From the NCBI GenBank assembly GCA_951394405.1, contig OX596340.1, positions 2,542,001 to 2,606,000 of the forward strand: DNA of 64,000 nt. Direction: 5' to 3'. The translations under genes were made by a program, and so were the position numbers. Within the stretch, counting starts at the first letter, position 1. Each line of letters begins with the position of its first letter. Positions 31,481 to 42,248 of this stretch are shown in pieces. The notes beneath the pieces were generated by a model. The model did no database searches. It was not told where the DNA came from and saw nothing but the letters and a program-made list of their open reading frames with translations. The DNA is from Coprinellus micaceus. Lineage: Eukaryota > Basidiomycota > Agaricomycetes > Agaricales > Psathyrellaceae.

Positions 31481-33079
31481 TCAGAGATAACCACTTTTCC
31501 AGCTGAAACATTTCACACACCCGCATCTTGTGGCCATACATCGCGACATGGAGATCTTCAGCCGACGTTGTTTGAATAAGTCCTCAATTCCGACAATGTT
31601 ATTCGAGCCGCGATGGAGTCGGAGCAGTGCGAGGGTTTGAAGGCGGGGGAGGAAGTTCCCGGACAATATCTTGGCGAAGGTGTCGACGTTGAACACCAGG
31701 TTGTCCAGTTTCAAATGTTTGAGAGATACGAGGTCCTTTAATGCGTTGAACAGGGTGTCCTCTTGGAAGATCCCGTTCGTTATTGTGAGGGACTCCAATA
31801 GGGATGGTGATCGGGTGCTCCCTCGTAAAAATGTGGCGAAAGAGGTGCCGTATCCACGGGTCATCACATTAAGAATGCTGGGCGGAGCTGGGAATGCGCG
31901 CGCTTCGAGGACCCAAAGATGGAAGCCAAACATAATCGTCAGGTCGCGGACTGCAGGATGCTTGAGAATAAGGAGGTCTCGAGCATTGCTTGGGTTGACG
32001 CCATCAAGGGAGAGGGTGCGCAGTGTGGGTAGGGCAACACCGTTTTCAAATATACCCTGCATAAACGTATTATCAGCGTCCCATAAGCCAAAATTACCAA
32101 AAGCCATGTCGAGTGACAGGGCTTCAAGGCTCTTGCATCTCTGCAGCAACTTCAGAATATGATTCGCGGACCAGTCACAGGTGAGTTTGAGGGTAGTTAG
32201 GCGTTGGAGTACAGTAGCTGGGATATCGATGTCCAACGATCGCCTAGTGACCTCGTTTCCGACGACATATACCGTCGGGAGTGTAAGTTGGAGGGTGCCG
32301 GTGGACTGGGGGAGGAAGAGCCACACCGGCGGCGGGAGGTTGACCCATTGATTTCCCCACTTTGCGGAGATCGTGATGATGTTGGCGGTATCCCAGCCGG
32401 AAGGCTGCCGACTGCTTTTGAAGCGCTGGAGGGAGTCCGAAAGTTGTTGAAAGCATTCGGCGGACGGGCAGTCCATTGAAACCGCGTTGAGAGGGGGTCC
32501 GTCCTTGAGAACCTGAGCGAGAACAGGTCTCGAGAAGGGGCACACTTCACCACGACATAGTTTGCGAGTGTCGTATCCGTAACGCACTATCTCTCCGCAA
32601 GCTTGAGCTGATATATGAACGGTTTTCGGAAGATTCTTCGATCGAGCGATCCAAGAGGAAACTGCTTCAAAGGGGAGGGTTGGCTTGGATGGATTGATGG
32701 AGATCGTACACCAAAATCTTGGGATATCATGAGCAACCTGACGCCAGCTCTTGCAGACCCGACACATATTTGCCAGTTGACCTTGTTGGCGTAGTCGATC
32801 CGGACCGTCGAGGACATGTCCGAAGATCTCGCCCAGGATCTCGGGGGGCAAGCGGCGAAGAGGGGAAACCATTGGCTGGAAATAGCTGCGTTCCGAATTG
32901 AGTTCTTGAAGTCTCTGGCTAATAATTTGCATTTGGGTGTGAAGATTATACGTTTCTCTGTCTATGTTGAAAAGGACCTCCCGAATGTGGTTGGACTCTT
33001 GGGTACTGGCGGGGACATTGGAGGTGGCCAGGTGTGACACCGCGCATATGATTTTGGCTTTCTGGAGGCAGGCCGCCAT
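31481..33079 (-). CDS. F-box/LRR protein copy 4 (intact)
   Basis: 532 residues from MAACLQKAKIICAV; the frame is open a further 66 codons upstream, but this ATG matches the family start (HLATSNVPASTQESNHI as in copies 6 and 7). Parts: coiled coil, F-box core LRRLPPEILGEIFGHVL with CRVCKSWRQVA, Cys linker (ACGE, RKLCRGEVCPFS, CPSAECF), LRRs (TTLKLTCDWSANHILKLL, ESLTITNGIF, LKHLKLDNLVF), and a Cys-rich tail SRCMATRCGCVKCF. Predicted SCF substrate adaptor with unknown target. The CGGGCGCTAAA motif is about 190 nt upstream. It is divergent from the LYR gene, with only about 250 nt between the two starts. Confidence 0.87.
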   Translation of the reverse strand: MAACLQKAKIICAVSHLATSNVPASTQESNHIREVLFNIDRETYNLHTQMQIISQRLQELNSERSYFQPMVSPLRRLPPEILGEIFGHVLDGPDRLRQQGQLANMCRVCKSWRQVAHDIPRFWCTISINPSKPTLPFEAVSSWIARSKNLPKTVHISAQACGEIVRYGYDTRKLCRGEVCPFSRPVLAQVLKDGPPLNAVSMDCPSAECFQQLSDSLQRFKSSRQPSGWDTANIITISAKWGNQWVNLPPPVWLFLPQSTGTLQLTLPTVYVVGNEVTRRSLDIDIPATVLQRLTTLKLTCDWSANHILKLLQRCKSLEALSLDMAFGNFGLWDADNTFMQGIFENGVALPTLRTLSLDGVNPSNARDLLILKHPAVRDLTIMFGFHLWVLEARAFPAPPSILNVMTRGYGTSFATFLRGSTRSPSLLESLTITNGIFQEDTLFNALKDLVSLKHLKLDNLVFNVDTFAKILSGNFLPRLQTLALLRLHRGSNNIVGIEDLFKQRRLKISMSRCMATRCGCVKCFSWKSGYL

Positions 33080-33263
33080 ATTGAATGCGACGACTGGGGA
33101 GATATCACGGCCGAAGGATTCCCGGGGAATGAGAGGGAACGAATGTTGGGTAGGATGTGGTAGCAGGTAGCAGAACAAGAAGGGTGACGCCTCCGAGTCG
33201 AGTCGACATTCCGGGTATGGACAGGCGACGGAAGGCGTAGGCAAACACGGCCAAAGGATGCTA

Positions 33264-33274
33264 CGGGCGCTAAA
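33264..33274. promoter_or_regulatory. CGGGCGCTAAA motif between F-box copy 4 and LYR gene
   Basis: Located about 190 nt from the F-box ATG and about 60 nt from the LYR gene ATG, next to GCAAACACGGCCAAA. Could serve either gene. Confidence 0.35.
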
Positions 33275-33334
33275 CAAGGATTACCGCTTCTGTCTTCCTC
33301 CTTCGATCATGATCATCGTCACTTCTTGGCTGCC

Positions 33335-34603
33335 ATGAAAGCATGCCCAGCACATCCACTAGATCCAACCCCTGAATCACTGTCTCGAAGAGCAGAACTT
33401 GGCCGACTGTTCTCAGGGCTCCGACGTGTCAGGTCGCGCAACCCGTTCTTCCTGCTCCCAGCCCACCGGATACCGACGTTATGGGGACTCTATAGAGGCT
33501 TACGGAGGGAAGCACCGAGTAGTGAGGTGAGTGCACTGCTTCGGAAGCCAACCTTCATTGTGCTGACAGTGTGAAGATACGCTGGAGGGTTCGCAAAGTG
33601 TTTGAACGGTACCGACATCTGACCGGGACGGAGAAGACGGTACAGATGCTTCGCCAGGGGTACAAGGTGCGTCTCTGAGCCTTTTCCATTGAATCTATCT
33701 CACCTTTCGATAGTATCTCGACGCATTCCAGAAGGCTCAAGCAGGAGATGTCCACCTCCAGAGTGTGCTCGAGCGATACTCCCGCTTGATAGCGGCCAAA
33801 CGGTGGAAGGAGAAGTGGAAACAAATGCTACGGGAAGAAGTGGTGCGCTCTCATCCCATTAGCATGCGTCAAGAGCACTACTAACGCTGACGCAGGCTTG
33901 GCAACACCGGCTTGCCGCCAAACCGATGCTTACAGGAAGCCTGATGCGTGCAACCCTCGACAACGCCCCCATGCCACGCCTTTATCCCCAACCCGACCAC
34001 ATCTCTCACATCATCTACAAACGCAAGCTCGCGAGGGAACGCCGGTTCCAGCGCCGGCTCTATCTCCAAGAGCTGAAGCAGGACGTGCTCCGCGAAGCCG
34101 CGTTCGAGGAAGGCGTAGCTGTCGCAGCAGGCATGAAGGTTGAGATGGCATTTGGCGGCAACAGCAGGGAGGAGTGGACCACGGGCATCGAGGAGAGGCT
34201 GGATGTCAACTTGAGCGCACACAATAGAAGCATGGCTCGCCTGGCGACGTCGGTGACGCCCCAAATGTTCGAAACCCTCGTTGCGGCGAGACGGTACAAG
34301 ATAGAGAACAAAACGCGGGAGAAGGAGAACGCGAGGAGGGGTGTGTGGTCGAAGAAGGTCTTGGAACGGACGAGGCAGAGGCCTCCTGCGCATGTTTGGG
34401 AAAGGATGAGTCCCAAGCAGAAGGAGGTCGATCGGGTTAAGCGGCTCCCCGGAGAGGCCGGTTATGTGGGGATGGTGAAGGGGACGGCGGGGATGAAGTT
34501 GAAGGATACCGAGACGTGGAAGCTGGAGAATAAACCGAGTCGGGATGGACTCAGGAGAGAAAGGGAGTTTTACGCAGAGCAGGACAGGAGAGGACAGGCC
34601 TAA
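33335..34603 (+). CDS. LYR-motif (Complex1_LYR-like) mitochondrial protein
   Basis: 372 residues in four exons: 33335-33526, 33577-33666, 33714-33842, 33896-34603. The LYR triplet sits in LWGLYRGLRRE (residues 50-58) and is followed by the family pattern IRWRVRKVFERYRHLTG and YKYLDAFQKAQAGD. LYR proteins are small helical mitochondrial factors that bind acyl carrier protein and assist assembly of respiratory complexes, ribosomes or Fe-S proteins. This one has a long basic C-terminal extension (about 250 residues) rich in Arg and Lys, making it far larger than classical members; fungal relatives with such tails exist. Exon 2 uses the acceptor GAAG at 33576, the only one that keeps frame. Precise role not assignable. 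Confidence 0.8.
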
Positions 34604-34834
34604 TTCAGAAATTTCCTATCTCTCGCTCGCTATGAGGAACCTTGTCTCCTTCGCCACCCCTTCCAAGTCCCCATTCAGGGGCAAACGTACGGTTTTGGTG
34701 ATACCGTTGTTTGCCGACACCTTCATTTACCTCCGCTCCGTATTTGGAACCAGGGACAACATTGCTAATTTTCGGCTCGCGTCTCTTAGCGTCTCTCATC
34801 ATCTCCATCCCGGTTTCTCCACGTCTTTGTTCCG
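34604..34834. other. Short intergenic gap
   Basis: 3' flank of the LYR gene; no motif recognised. Confidence 0.4.
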
Positions 34835-35242
34835 ATGGAGAAGCTTAAGCGCGCGTTTCTCGCATTCTTTGAGGACGAAGAACCCCAGACCCAGGCGGCG
34901 GAAAGGTGGGATCGTGCCGAAGTCCAGTTGCCTCCTGTTGGCCAATACCAGCCAGGAGGCGTTCAATGGCCTACAAACCAGCCAACGTCTATGGGAAACT
35001 GCGATTCTCCTTACGCTTTCGCCTCCTATCCAGCACCTGTCCCACCACAAAGCGACAGTTATATGGCCCCGGTACAGGCTGGGCAGCATTCAACGAGCCG
35101 TACGTTCTCCTTCAGAGTGAGGCGTGGCGTGTCCAAGGCTGACCGCTTCGCTAGGGCCGTTGGCTGTGCGAACGGGACAGTGGTATCATCCGCCGTGCAC
35201 CCGCAGTACGACGATGACTCCCCGGTTCCATTCTCCTTCTGA
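34835..35242 (+). CDS. Small hypothetical protein
   Basis: A 135-residue intronless frame, MEKLKRAFLAFFED then a Pro/Gln-rich middle (PPVGQYQPGG) and a basic patch FSFRVRRGVSKADRF, ending DDDSPVPFSF. No domain, signal peptide or membrane segment. The composition looks coding, but there is no homologue in the window. Its 3' end abuts the F-box copy 5 pseudogene. It may be a real small gene or a chance frame. Confidence 0.45.
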   Translation: MEKLKRAFLAFFEDEEPQTQAAERWDRAEVQLPPVGQYQPGGVQWPTNQPTSMGNCDSPYAFASYPAPVPPQSDSYMAPVQAGQHSTSRTFSFRVRRGVSKADRFARAVGCANGTVVSSAVHPQYDDDSPVPFSF

Positions 35243-35259
35243 TCCCTATCATTCCTCCA

Positions 35260-36960
35260 GCCCCAACCAGGGAAACCCCACCGTCGAGGTGCCAGTGCAC
35301 CACCTGCCAGTTGGCCACCTCAAACGGTCGGCCCAGTTATCACGACGTTGCCGTCGTCCGGGGAATTCTTAGCAGTTGGGCAGACCAAATTGCTTGCGTA
35401 GATCGTCAAATCTGGGCTCTCCAGAGCCGGAGAAATGCCCTCCAGGCCCAAATGACCTTCTACGCTCCGATCCTCTTCCCGGTGCGGCGACTACCTATGG
35501 AGGTCCTGGGGGAGATTTTCTCCTGTGTTGATTCGCAAGACTCCCTGGCCAAGTTATGCCAAGTATGCAAAACATGGCGCACGGCTGCTTATCTCACCCG
35601 TCGCCTTGGGATAACCACCACCATCGATCTCTCAAGAAACGCAGAACTTGACATTCGATGCTGTTGAAGCCTGGATGTCTCATGCGAAGATGCTTCCTAG
35701 AATGCTGCATCTCCAATCATCGGAGTGCGGGGCGTGTCGACCGCGAAAAATCGACGCCGGAAGACCACATGCACCCTGGAATGGGACGATCCCACTCTTG
35801 GACGGTCGCCTAGAGCGCGGGGCGCGTGGATGCACCTAGCAGGATGATGATGGTTCTGTCTACGACGCGGGCGCGTCTACATGAGCTACGCGATGCTGAC
35901 TAAGCTCTAGGGGCGCCTGGAGGGTGCGTAGCACCACTCCAACCCGCAGTTCTTCATCCTGCCGCTTTTTGAACCCTGCTGTGGCGAGGATCCTCGTCCA
36001 CGGGCCCTTGCTGGAGCATGTATCGATTGGCTGCCCGAGCCCCCAGTGCTTCTCACGTTTGGTGTGCAATATTCAGCGATACTGGTGGTCTCAAGAGTCG
36101 AATTTCCACTCGATCAAGTCATTTACGGTTCACGCAGACCGGCACGACTTAAGAGGAAACGTACCTCCTTTGGCGTTAGACTCCCTCCCGCTGCCTACCC
36201 GGCGTTTCGAACTTTCCTTGCCAGACCAGCTCCCCACGATCGTTCGAAGTTTCGACCTTCAATACTCGGGAAAGTTGATGCAACAACTCACGACGCACAC
36301 CCTCTCATGCAATTGGCCGGGGAGCTACCTTTGGGTGATGCTGCGATACTGCTGGAACCTTGAGGTCCTCAACCTAGATTTTCGGAACGGCGACTTTAGT
36401 GACTGGGGCGTAGAAGACGACCCATGTTTGGAGGAGATTGTTAAACCCAACGGTGGCGTGATCCTGCCCAAGTTACATACTGTCTCCATCGACCAAGCCC
36501 CGATACAATACTTCCACAATTTCATCATCCTTCGACTACCATGCCTCCGCGACATATCTATATCCTTCGGAGAACGACGTCACAGTCCATTCGATGGCGA
36601 AAGTCTATCGGAGATGCTCTTGCTTCCTCGTTCCTCGTCGTGCTGCGTGGAAATTGCAGTGAGCCATCGAGCCTCGAGTCCCTCCGTGTCGCAAACGTTG
36701 TACTCGAGGACGAGGTCCTCATAAACGCGCTCCGCCATCTTCGCGCCCTCAAGCATATGACCTTCGAGAACACGCGGATCGACGGGAAGCAATTCTTCTC
36801 AGACCTCTTGCTGTTGAACATTCTGCCTCAGCTCGAGATGCTCGAACTTCTCCGACACCACGACAGCTTGGAAGCCATGTAGGGCTTGCACGAGTTCATT
36901 GGAGCACACGAGCGGGTTCACCCATTGTATGAATGTGAATTGTTGCGACTACTGGTACGT
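35260..36960 (+). pseudogene. F-box/LRR protein copy 5, decayed
   Basis: Related to copies 1 and 2 by the start RCQCTTCQLATSNG and F-box core VRRLPMEVLGEIFSCVDSQ, CQVCKTWRTAA. No ATG precedes it in frame. A frameshift at about 35650 moves to TFDAVEAWMSHAKMLP, that frame stops at 35839, a further frame carries LEHVSIGCPSPQCF through the LRRs (35990-36590), another shift leads to SSLESLRVANVVLED, and TAG interrupts the last repeat (SLEAM then stop, then GLHEFIGAHERV). At least three frame changes and a stop. Confidence 0.85.
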
Positions 36961-37031
36961 TTCGAGTAAATCTCCTATATGCACGGAACACTTTCTCATG
37001 ACTCTAATTAAATCCTGAAAAAAAGTCGTAA

Positions 37032-37688
37032 CGGCAGTGGTCCATCTACCTAAAGTCTTGCCAAGACCTTGAAACTTTGAACGTAGCCCTCGGATATGGT
37101 GCATTCGACCATTTTGAAGAAAGCGACTCCGTCATCCAGGCAATCTCTCAAGCCGGCGGGTTAGTCATGCCCAAGCTGAAGGAAGTCAGCCTTGAAGAGG
37201 CCGATATTCGCTCACTCCCTGGGCTAGCGTGGTTGGTTATGCCGGCCCTTACGGAGCTGACGGTTTCGTTAGGCCTGGAGTACTGGACACCAAACGATGG
37301 AGAGACCGAAAACATCGTGAACACGGCCATGGGCGAGTCCCTCAGCAAATTGCTACGTGGTGATCCCAAGGTTCCATCCCTTTTGCATTCTTTGCACATC
37401 ACAAACGGCATATTTGAGGACGACAACACACTACCCCAAGCGTTTCAAGATCTCCTCTGCCTCGAAGATTTGACGCTGGAAAATGTTCTTTTCGGTCGAG
37501 ATGTTTTTGCCACCATCGCTGCACGAAATCTACTTCCTCAGCTGAGATCCCTGGAGTTGCTCCAGGTCCACGTTGAGCCCGAGGAGCTAACGGGCTTGGA
37601 TGACTTCGTCAAGAAACGGGGTATACGTCTGGAGGTGACCCAATGCCCTCTGGGTTGCAGGTGCGTCCGTCCCTCGCTTCGCATTTAA
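37032..37688 (+). pseudogene. F-box/LRR copy 12: C-terminal fragment
   Basis: An open frame of about 218 codons beginning just after a TAA at 37029 with KSCQDLETLNVALGYG and continuing through LRRs (LHSLHITNGIF, LEDLTLENVLF) to the family's Cys tail (TQCPLGCRCVRPS). It lacks the coiled coil, F-box and first repeats. It belongs to the copy 6/7 subgroup, unlike the adjoining copy 5, so the two were brought together by deletion or recombination. Possibly transcribed but cannot be an F-box adaptor. Confidence 0.8.
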
Positions 37689-38324
37689 CAACACTGACTG
37701 GACCATCTTGTGCCTGTCTCTAGTTGTTCTGACGAAGCGGGTTGACCACCTTCAAATCAAATCTTTGTAAATGTGTGCCATCGAAGTCGACGTGCCGCGG
37801 CTGTCGGCGACGGCTGAGAGTTGTGGATAAGATAACCTTGCCAGATTGCACATATAGGGCATCAGATCCCTGTTTATTGTCGCTCATTGCGCCTCTTTCC
37901 ACTAGTGTAGCTCTATCGCCTATTCCCCCCTTCGATGTCCACGTATTCCCAACTACTACCATGCCTCCTGGTCCCTTGCATTTCCCCTCGCGAAATATCT
38001 CTAAAATGCTTCTCTGGTCGCAGAGATACAAGGAGCTCCAGGCCTCCCTAATAAAACCGAAGTTTTAAATACGTGCCGTTGGGGTTTTGAGCTCCTGAAA
38101 GACGGTCAGTGTTGCCCCGGCTTGGCATCTAAACTTAAGCGCCCGCGGGTTGTATTTGCGGATGTTTGTCCGGAGTGCGCTGGCCTGTGGATGTGATCCG
38201 AGTCATCTTTGTCAACTCCGCCTTTCACCAAGTTCACGCACTTATACTGCATCCTCATACATTTCTACGGTCCAGCTCGACATTCAACTGAAGATATCGA
38301 ACTTCTTCCCCCCGCTTATCGACA
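37689..38324. other. Intergenic, upstream of F-box copy 6
   Basis: Contains CTTAAGCGCCCG (38134-38145) followed by TATTTGCGGATGTTTGTCC. The 108-codon frame at 37742-38068 has no support. Nothing else seen. Confidence 0.5.
38134..38145. promoter_or_regulatory. CTTAAGCGCCCG motif upstream of F-box copy 6
   Basis: About 185 nt before the ATG; the second element TGTTTGTCC follows after about 15 nt. Confidence 0.4.
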
Positions 38325-39866
38325 ATGTCATTCAAGACACCCGAATCATACCTCGCCCTGTCTCGCTTGGCGACAACCAACAGCCCCCCAAGCACCCAAG
38401 ATGGTGTCCTCATACGAGAGGTAGTGGAAGGGCTGGATCGTAGGGCCGATGAAATCAGGGTACGGCTTCAGGTGCTAGAGCAGGACCTTCAAGACGTCGA
38501 GCGCGACCGCAAGTTCTTCCGACCCATGCTGTCTCCCTTGCGCAGAATGCCATTGGAGATTCTGGGCGAAATCTTCGTCTTTCTCGCGGGAATGGACCGT
38601 CGGTACAAGACGCTGGCTACTATATCCCAAGTTTGCAAAACCTGGCGTCAAGCAGCCCATCTCGTGCCCAGATTGTGGTGCAAGGTGTCGTTGGATCCGT
38701 CAAGCCCAGCGTTGTCGTATGAAGGGGTAAGCGCTTGGTTGGGTAGGGGAGGGTGCCTTCCGCGGAGTGTTCACTTGGACTCCCGAAAATGCGATACGCC
38801 TGTCGGAACAAAGGGACTGTATGTCAGCCCTCGTTGCCTGGGGGAGGGCAAGTGCGTTTTGTCCAAGATCGATGTCGCCAAGATCCTCAAGGAAACCCCT
38901 TTTCTACGATACGTCTCCATCCAGCCATCCACTTACCAATGCCTGCACAACCTCATCGACGCACTGGGGACAATCGATGAGCGACACCCCTGGACGCAGA
39001 TCACAAGCTTCAGTATCGAAATAGATTGGGAGTTTCATTGGCCGGGTCACCCACTTGCACTCGACAGATCCCTCATACCCCCCTCAGTTACAAGCCTACA
39101 GCTGGAACTGGCTGACTACGAGGATCTCCCCGTCCGCCATCCAAAATTCGAAGTTCACCGAAGTGTGCTACGAGGGCTCACATCGTTCACCCTCACATGC
39201 GACTGGCCCGGAGAGCACATCTTCAATCCGCTCAGATATTGTACCAGTCTCGAAACCCTGATGTTGGATCTCGGCTACGGTGACCTTCACTGGTCTATGA
39301 ACCAAGACCTCGGCTCCTTGCTTCCTATTATCCAAAGCGGCATATTCTTGCCGCGTTTGAAGGTTCTCCACCTCGATAACGTACGAAGCGATGTTTTAAA
39401 GCAGCTTCGATGCCTCAAGACGCCAGCCCTTCGAGAGTTTCGCATCCAATTTGGGCCGGTGGATTGGGCGCCGGGGGAAGACGCCCATTTCCAGGTTGTC
39501 ACAGATGCGGACCTTGGTACCGCCCTCGCCGCTTTTTTGCGGGGTGACCCTGGGGTCCCCTCTTCTTTAGAGTCGCTCCACATTACCAACGGCGTTTTCG
39601 ACGAAAGCCCCCTTTGCCATACTTTGCAGGCGGTCCCTTCCGTCAAGCACCTGGTGATGGACAATACTGTGTTCTTACCCGACATGTTTACCAAGCTTTC
39701 AGCACTTAAAGTCCTTTTACAATTGCAAACGCTCGAGCTCTCTCGCCTTCACCTCCATCCGGAGAAGCTTTCGGGACTCCAAGCGTTCGTCGATAAACGC
39801 GGTCTTCAGGTCAAGACTTCGCGCTGCCGATCGGAGGGGTGTGAACTGGAGTGTTCTGAACAATAG
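38325..39866 (+). CDS. F-box/LRR protein copy 6 (intact)
   Basis: 513 residues, intronless. Start MSFKTPESYLALSRLATT; coiled coil at about 33-65; F-box core LRRMPLEILGEIFVFL (72-87) with CQVCKTWRQAA missing only the first Cys (SQVCKTW); Cys linker (KCDTPVG, RCLGEGKCVLSK, YQCLHNL, residues 156-206); LRRs with FTLTCDWPGEHIFNPL, LESLHITNGVF and LVMDNTVF; tail SRCRSEGCELEC. SCF adaptor by family. Same orientation as copies 7-9, spaced by about 2 kb, forming a tandem array. The shared promoter motif lies about 185 nt upstream. Confidence 0.9.
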   Translation: MSFKTPESYLALSRLATTNSPPSTQDGVLIREVVEGLDRRADEIRVRLQVLEQDLQDVERDRKFFRPMLSPLRRMPLEILGEIFVFLAGMDRRYKTLATISQVCKTWRQAAHLVPRLWCKVSLDPSSPALSYEGVSAWLGRGGCLPRSVHLDSRKCDTPVGTKGLYVSPRCLGEGKCVLSKIDVAKILKETPFLRYVSIQPSTYQCLHNLIDALGTIDERHPWTQITSFSIEIDWEFHWPGHPLALDRSLIPPSVTSLQLELADYEDLPVRHPKFEVHRSVLRGLTSFTLTCDWPGEHIFNPLRYCTSLETLMLDLGYGDLHWSMNQDLGSLLPIIQSGIFLPRLKVLHLDNVRSDVLKQLRCLKTPALREFRIQFGPVDWAPGEDAHFQVVTDADLGTALAAFLRGDPGVPSSLESLHITNGVFDESPLCHTLQAVPSVKHLVMDNTVFLPDMFTKLSALKVLLQLQTLELSRLHLHPEKLSGLQAFVDKRGLQVKTSRCRSEGCELECSEQ

Positions 39867-40291
39867 GCATCAGACCCCAGACGAAGAGTAAGCCATACTT
39901 TTTCCGGGAGGGGTCGAACGACACTGACTACTTTGCTCATTCCAGGTCCCTTTGCCTGTGCACCCTGGCTTCGCACGGGGACATCTTCCTTAGGCACTGT
40001 ACTGCGTAAAACCCCCATTCCATAGTTCCTGCATATTTGTGTTATCATAATCCACCCCAAGAAAGCCCAAGAATCATTGCATGGATGACATCACGCGTCA
40101 CTCACGTGGTACGCGTAAGTGTTGCCACTGTTTGTCTAGTACACCCTCGCGAACATCTTCAGAGTGTGGTGAGCCCTCTCTTCCCATCCTACAGCGTTGG
40201 TCGCTGTACTCGATCCCCTACCCTGTTTCAGGCACGCTTCCTCAGAGCTGCTGAACCCAACCCCGACCTACTCGTGCCCCATTCACTCATC

Positions 40292-41800
40292 ATGACGTCC
40301 GCAAGGCTTGAATTCCATCTCACGCTATCAAAGCTCGCGACGACAAACGACCCTCCCAGCATTCAGGACGCGTCCTTCTTACGCGAAGTGGTGGATGGAT
40401 TGGACGCCCAAGCCTACGAACTACGGAACCAGCTCCAAGTGTTCGAGGAGAAACTTCAGGTCGTCGAACGTGACTGCAAGTTTTTCAAACCCATGCTCTC
40501 CCCAGTCCGTCGGGTCCCGCTGGAAGTTCTGGATAAAATTTTCGCCTTACTCGTAGATATGGAACCTTTCTGCAACTATGTGCCTGCTAGGCTTTGCCTC
40601 GTGTGCAGATTTTGGCGTAGGGCCGCGCTGGGGATGCCACAGCTCTGGACGAGGGTGACACTGGATCCATCGGTGCCTGCCTTCTCGTCCGAGGGGGCCG
40701 TCGCATGGCTCAGCCGCTCGGGAACGTTCTCGCGGTCTGTGCGTGTGGAAGCCAAAGAGTGCGGCCGGGAGGGATCGTGTTTAGGAAAGAAGAAATGCGT
40801 GTTCTCGAAGGGCACCCTGGCGGAGGTTCTCGTCCGCACTCCCCGTATCCAACACTCCGCTATTCGCTGCCCCACCCCCAAGTGTTCGCAAAACCTATTT
40901 ACCTCCCTCGTCTCGATGCACTCACGGTCACGCCCTGCCCCATGGGACGAGGTTAAGTCCCTCGCCCTCTTGTTGGATTGGGATGAAGGATGGAATCGTT
41001 CCTCTGCTCCATTCCTTACCTGTTTGCCGGCAGCGCTCACGGCCCTTCGACTGGAGTTGCCCAGCATCAACTGCATTGCGGACACTGCCCACAATATGCC
41101 CGTGCCGTCGGGTGTGTTCAAACGGCTCACAACCCTCCACCTCAAGTGCGACTGGGGGCCCGACGCTGTATTTGGCATCCTGCAACACTGCAGCCATCTG
41201 GGGGAAGCGACCATTGATCTCGGTGCCGGTATCGACTTTGACGAGGATGACGACCCCACCCACGGACAAGGGTGTACCTTTCCGAAATTAACCGTCTTCA
41301 ATCTCCGAGGTGTCCAGCTGTTCGCCCTCAGCCTACTCCAGCGCCTCAAAATGCCCGCACTTCTCGAGGCGTCCATTATATTTGGTAGAGGAGAAAGGTG
41401 GCTTCCCGGCATCAATTTTGACGGCCCCCTCCTCGATCTCGATTTTCCCGAGACTAGCTCTCTTAAATGTCTCCTTCGCGGGGGATATGACGCACGCCCA
41501 TCCACCCTCAAATCTCTTCACATCACCAATGGCGAGTTCGAAAAGGAATATCTCGTCTCTCTATTGGAGCAGCTTCCCTTCCTGGCTCGCTTGACGCTCG
41601 ACAATGTCACGTTCAGCCGAACAGCTTTCACCCAGCTTTCCTCGACCAACCAACTTCCCAACCTCAAATATCTCAGTCTCCTTAACATTCACACCGACGC
41701 TGAGAAGTTGACCGACCTTCAACCGTTCGTCAAAAAGCGAGGAGCTCAGTTGGAGGTGTCGCGGTGTGACGAAGGGGATTGCATTTGCCGGAAGTCGTGA
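40292..41800 (+). CDS. F-box/LRR protein copy 7 (intact)
   Basis: 502 residues from MTSARLEFHLTLSKLATT; the open frame reaches 85 codons further upstream, but this start aligns with copies 6 and 9. F-box core VRRVPLEVLDKIFALL, with Asp-Lys replacing the usual Gly-Glu, and CLVCRFWRRAA. Cys linker KECGREGSCLGKKKCVFSK and CPTPKCSQNL. LRRs include TTLHLKCDWGPDAVFGIL, LKSLHITNGEF and RLTLDNVTF. Tail SRCDEGDCICRKS. A weak version of the promoter motif (TAAGTGTTGCCACTGTTTGTC) is at 40107. The altered F-box core might affect Skp1 binding; this is inference. Confidence 0.87.
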   Translation: MTSARLEFHLTLSKLATTNDPPSIQDASFLREVVDGLDAQAYELRNQLQVFEEKLQVVERDCKFFKPMLSPVRRVPLEVLDKIFALLVDMEPFCNYVPARLCLVCRFWRRAALGMPQLWTRVTLDPSVPAFSSEGAVAWLSRSGTFSRSVRVEAKECGREGSCLGKKKCVFSKGTLAEVLVRTPRIQHSAIRCPTPKCSQNLFTSLVSMHSRSRPAPWDEVKSLALLLDWDEGWNRSSAPFLTCLPAALTALRLELPSINCIADTAHNMPVPSGVFKRLTTLHLKCDWGPDAVFGILQHCSHLGEATIDLGAGIDFDEDDDPTHGQGCTFPKLTVFNLRGVQLFALSLLQRLKMPALLEASIIFGRGERWLPGINFDGPLLDLDFPETSSLKCLLRGGYDARPSTLKSLHITNGEFEKEYLVSLLEQLPFLARLTLDNVTFSRTAFTQLSSTNQLPNLKYLSLLNIHTDAEKLTDLQPFVKKRGAQLEVSRCDEGDCICRKS

Positions 41801-42093
41801 GGCGGTGGATACGCCTTCTCTAATGAGCATGATGGTAAGTTTCTCTGCCCTCATCTCTGGACCCCCGTGATGCTTATATGGATGGCAGTTGGTTACAGAA
41901 ATGATAGCCATCGACTGCAGTTGCCGAACTCTGTGTCCCCATTGGCGAGGTTGCTCCTCGAGTGTAGAATACTGCGCGCACTTGTATAGTTATGCCCGAG
42001 GTTTCGCCCTCCTTGATCATGTTCTTGACAAATTTCGCTCCTTGAAAGAGGTGAAGCCACTGAAGAAACCACGGCCGCCTGGTCTGGATGAGT

Positions 42094-42104
42094 GCTAAGC
42101 GCCC
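42094..42104. promoter_or_regulatory. GCTAAGCGCCC motif upstream of F-box copy 8
   Basis: About 150 nt before the ATG at 42249, followed by TTTGTCTTTGTTTGGCTG. Confidence 0.35.
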
Positions 42105-42248
42105 ACAGTGGCAGTGTTTGGAACTGCAGTTTGTCTTTGTTTGGCTGGACTGTTCGACTGCGTTCAATTTGCTGGGGATTGATCGATTCTTCTCCTTTCC
42201 ACTTCATTTATACCGCGGCGCGACTCGATTTGTTCATTCCACGGGTTC

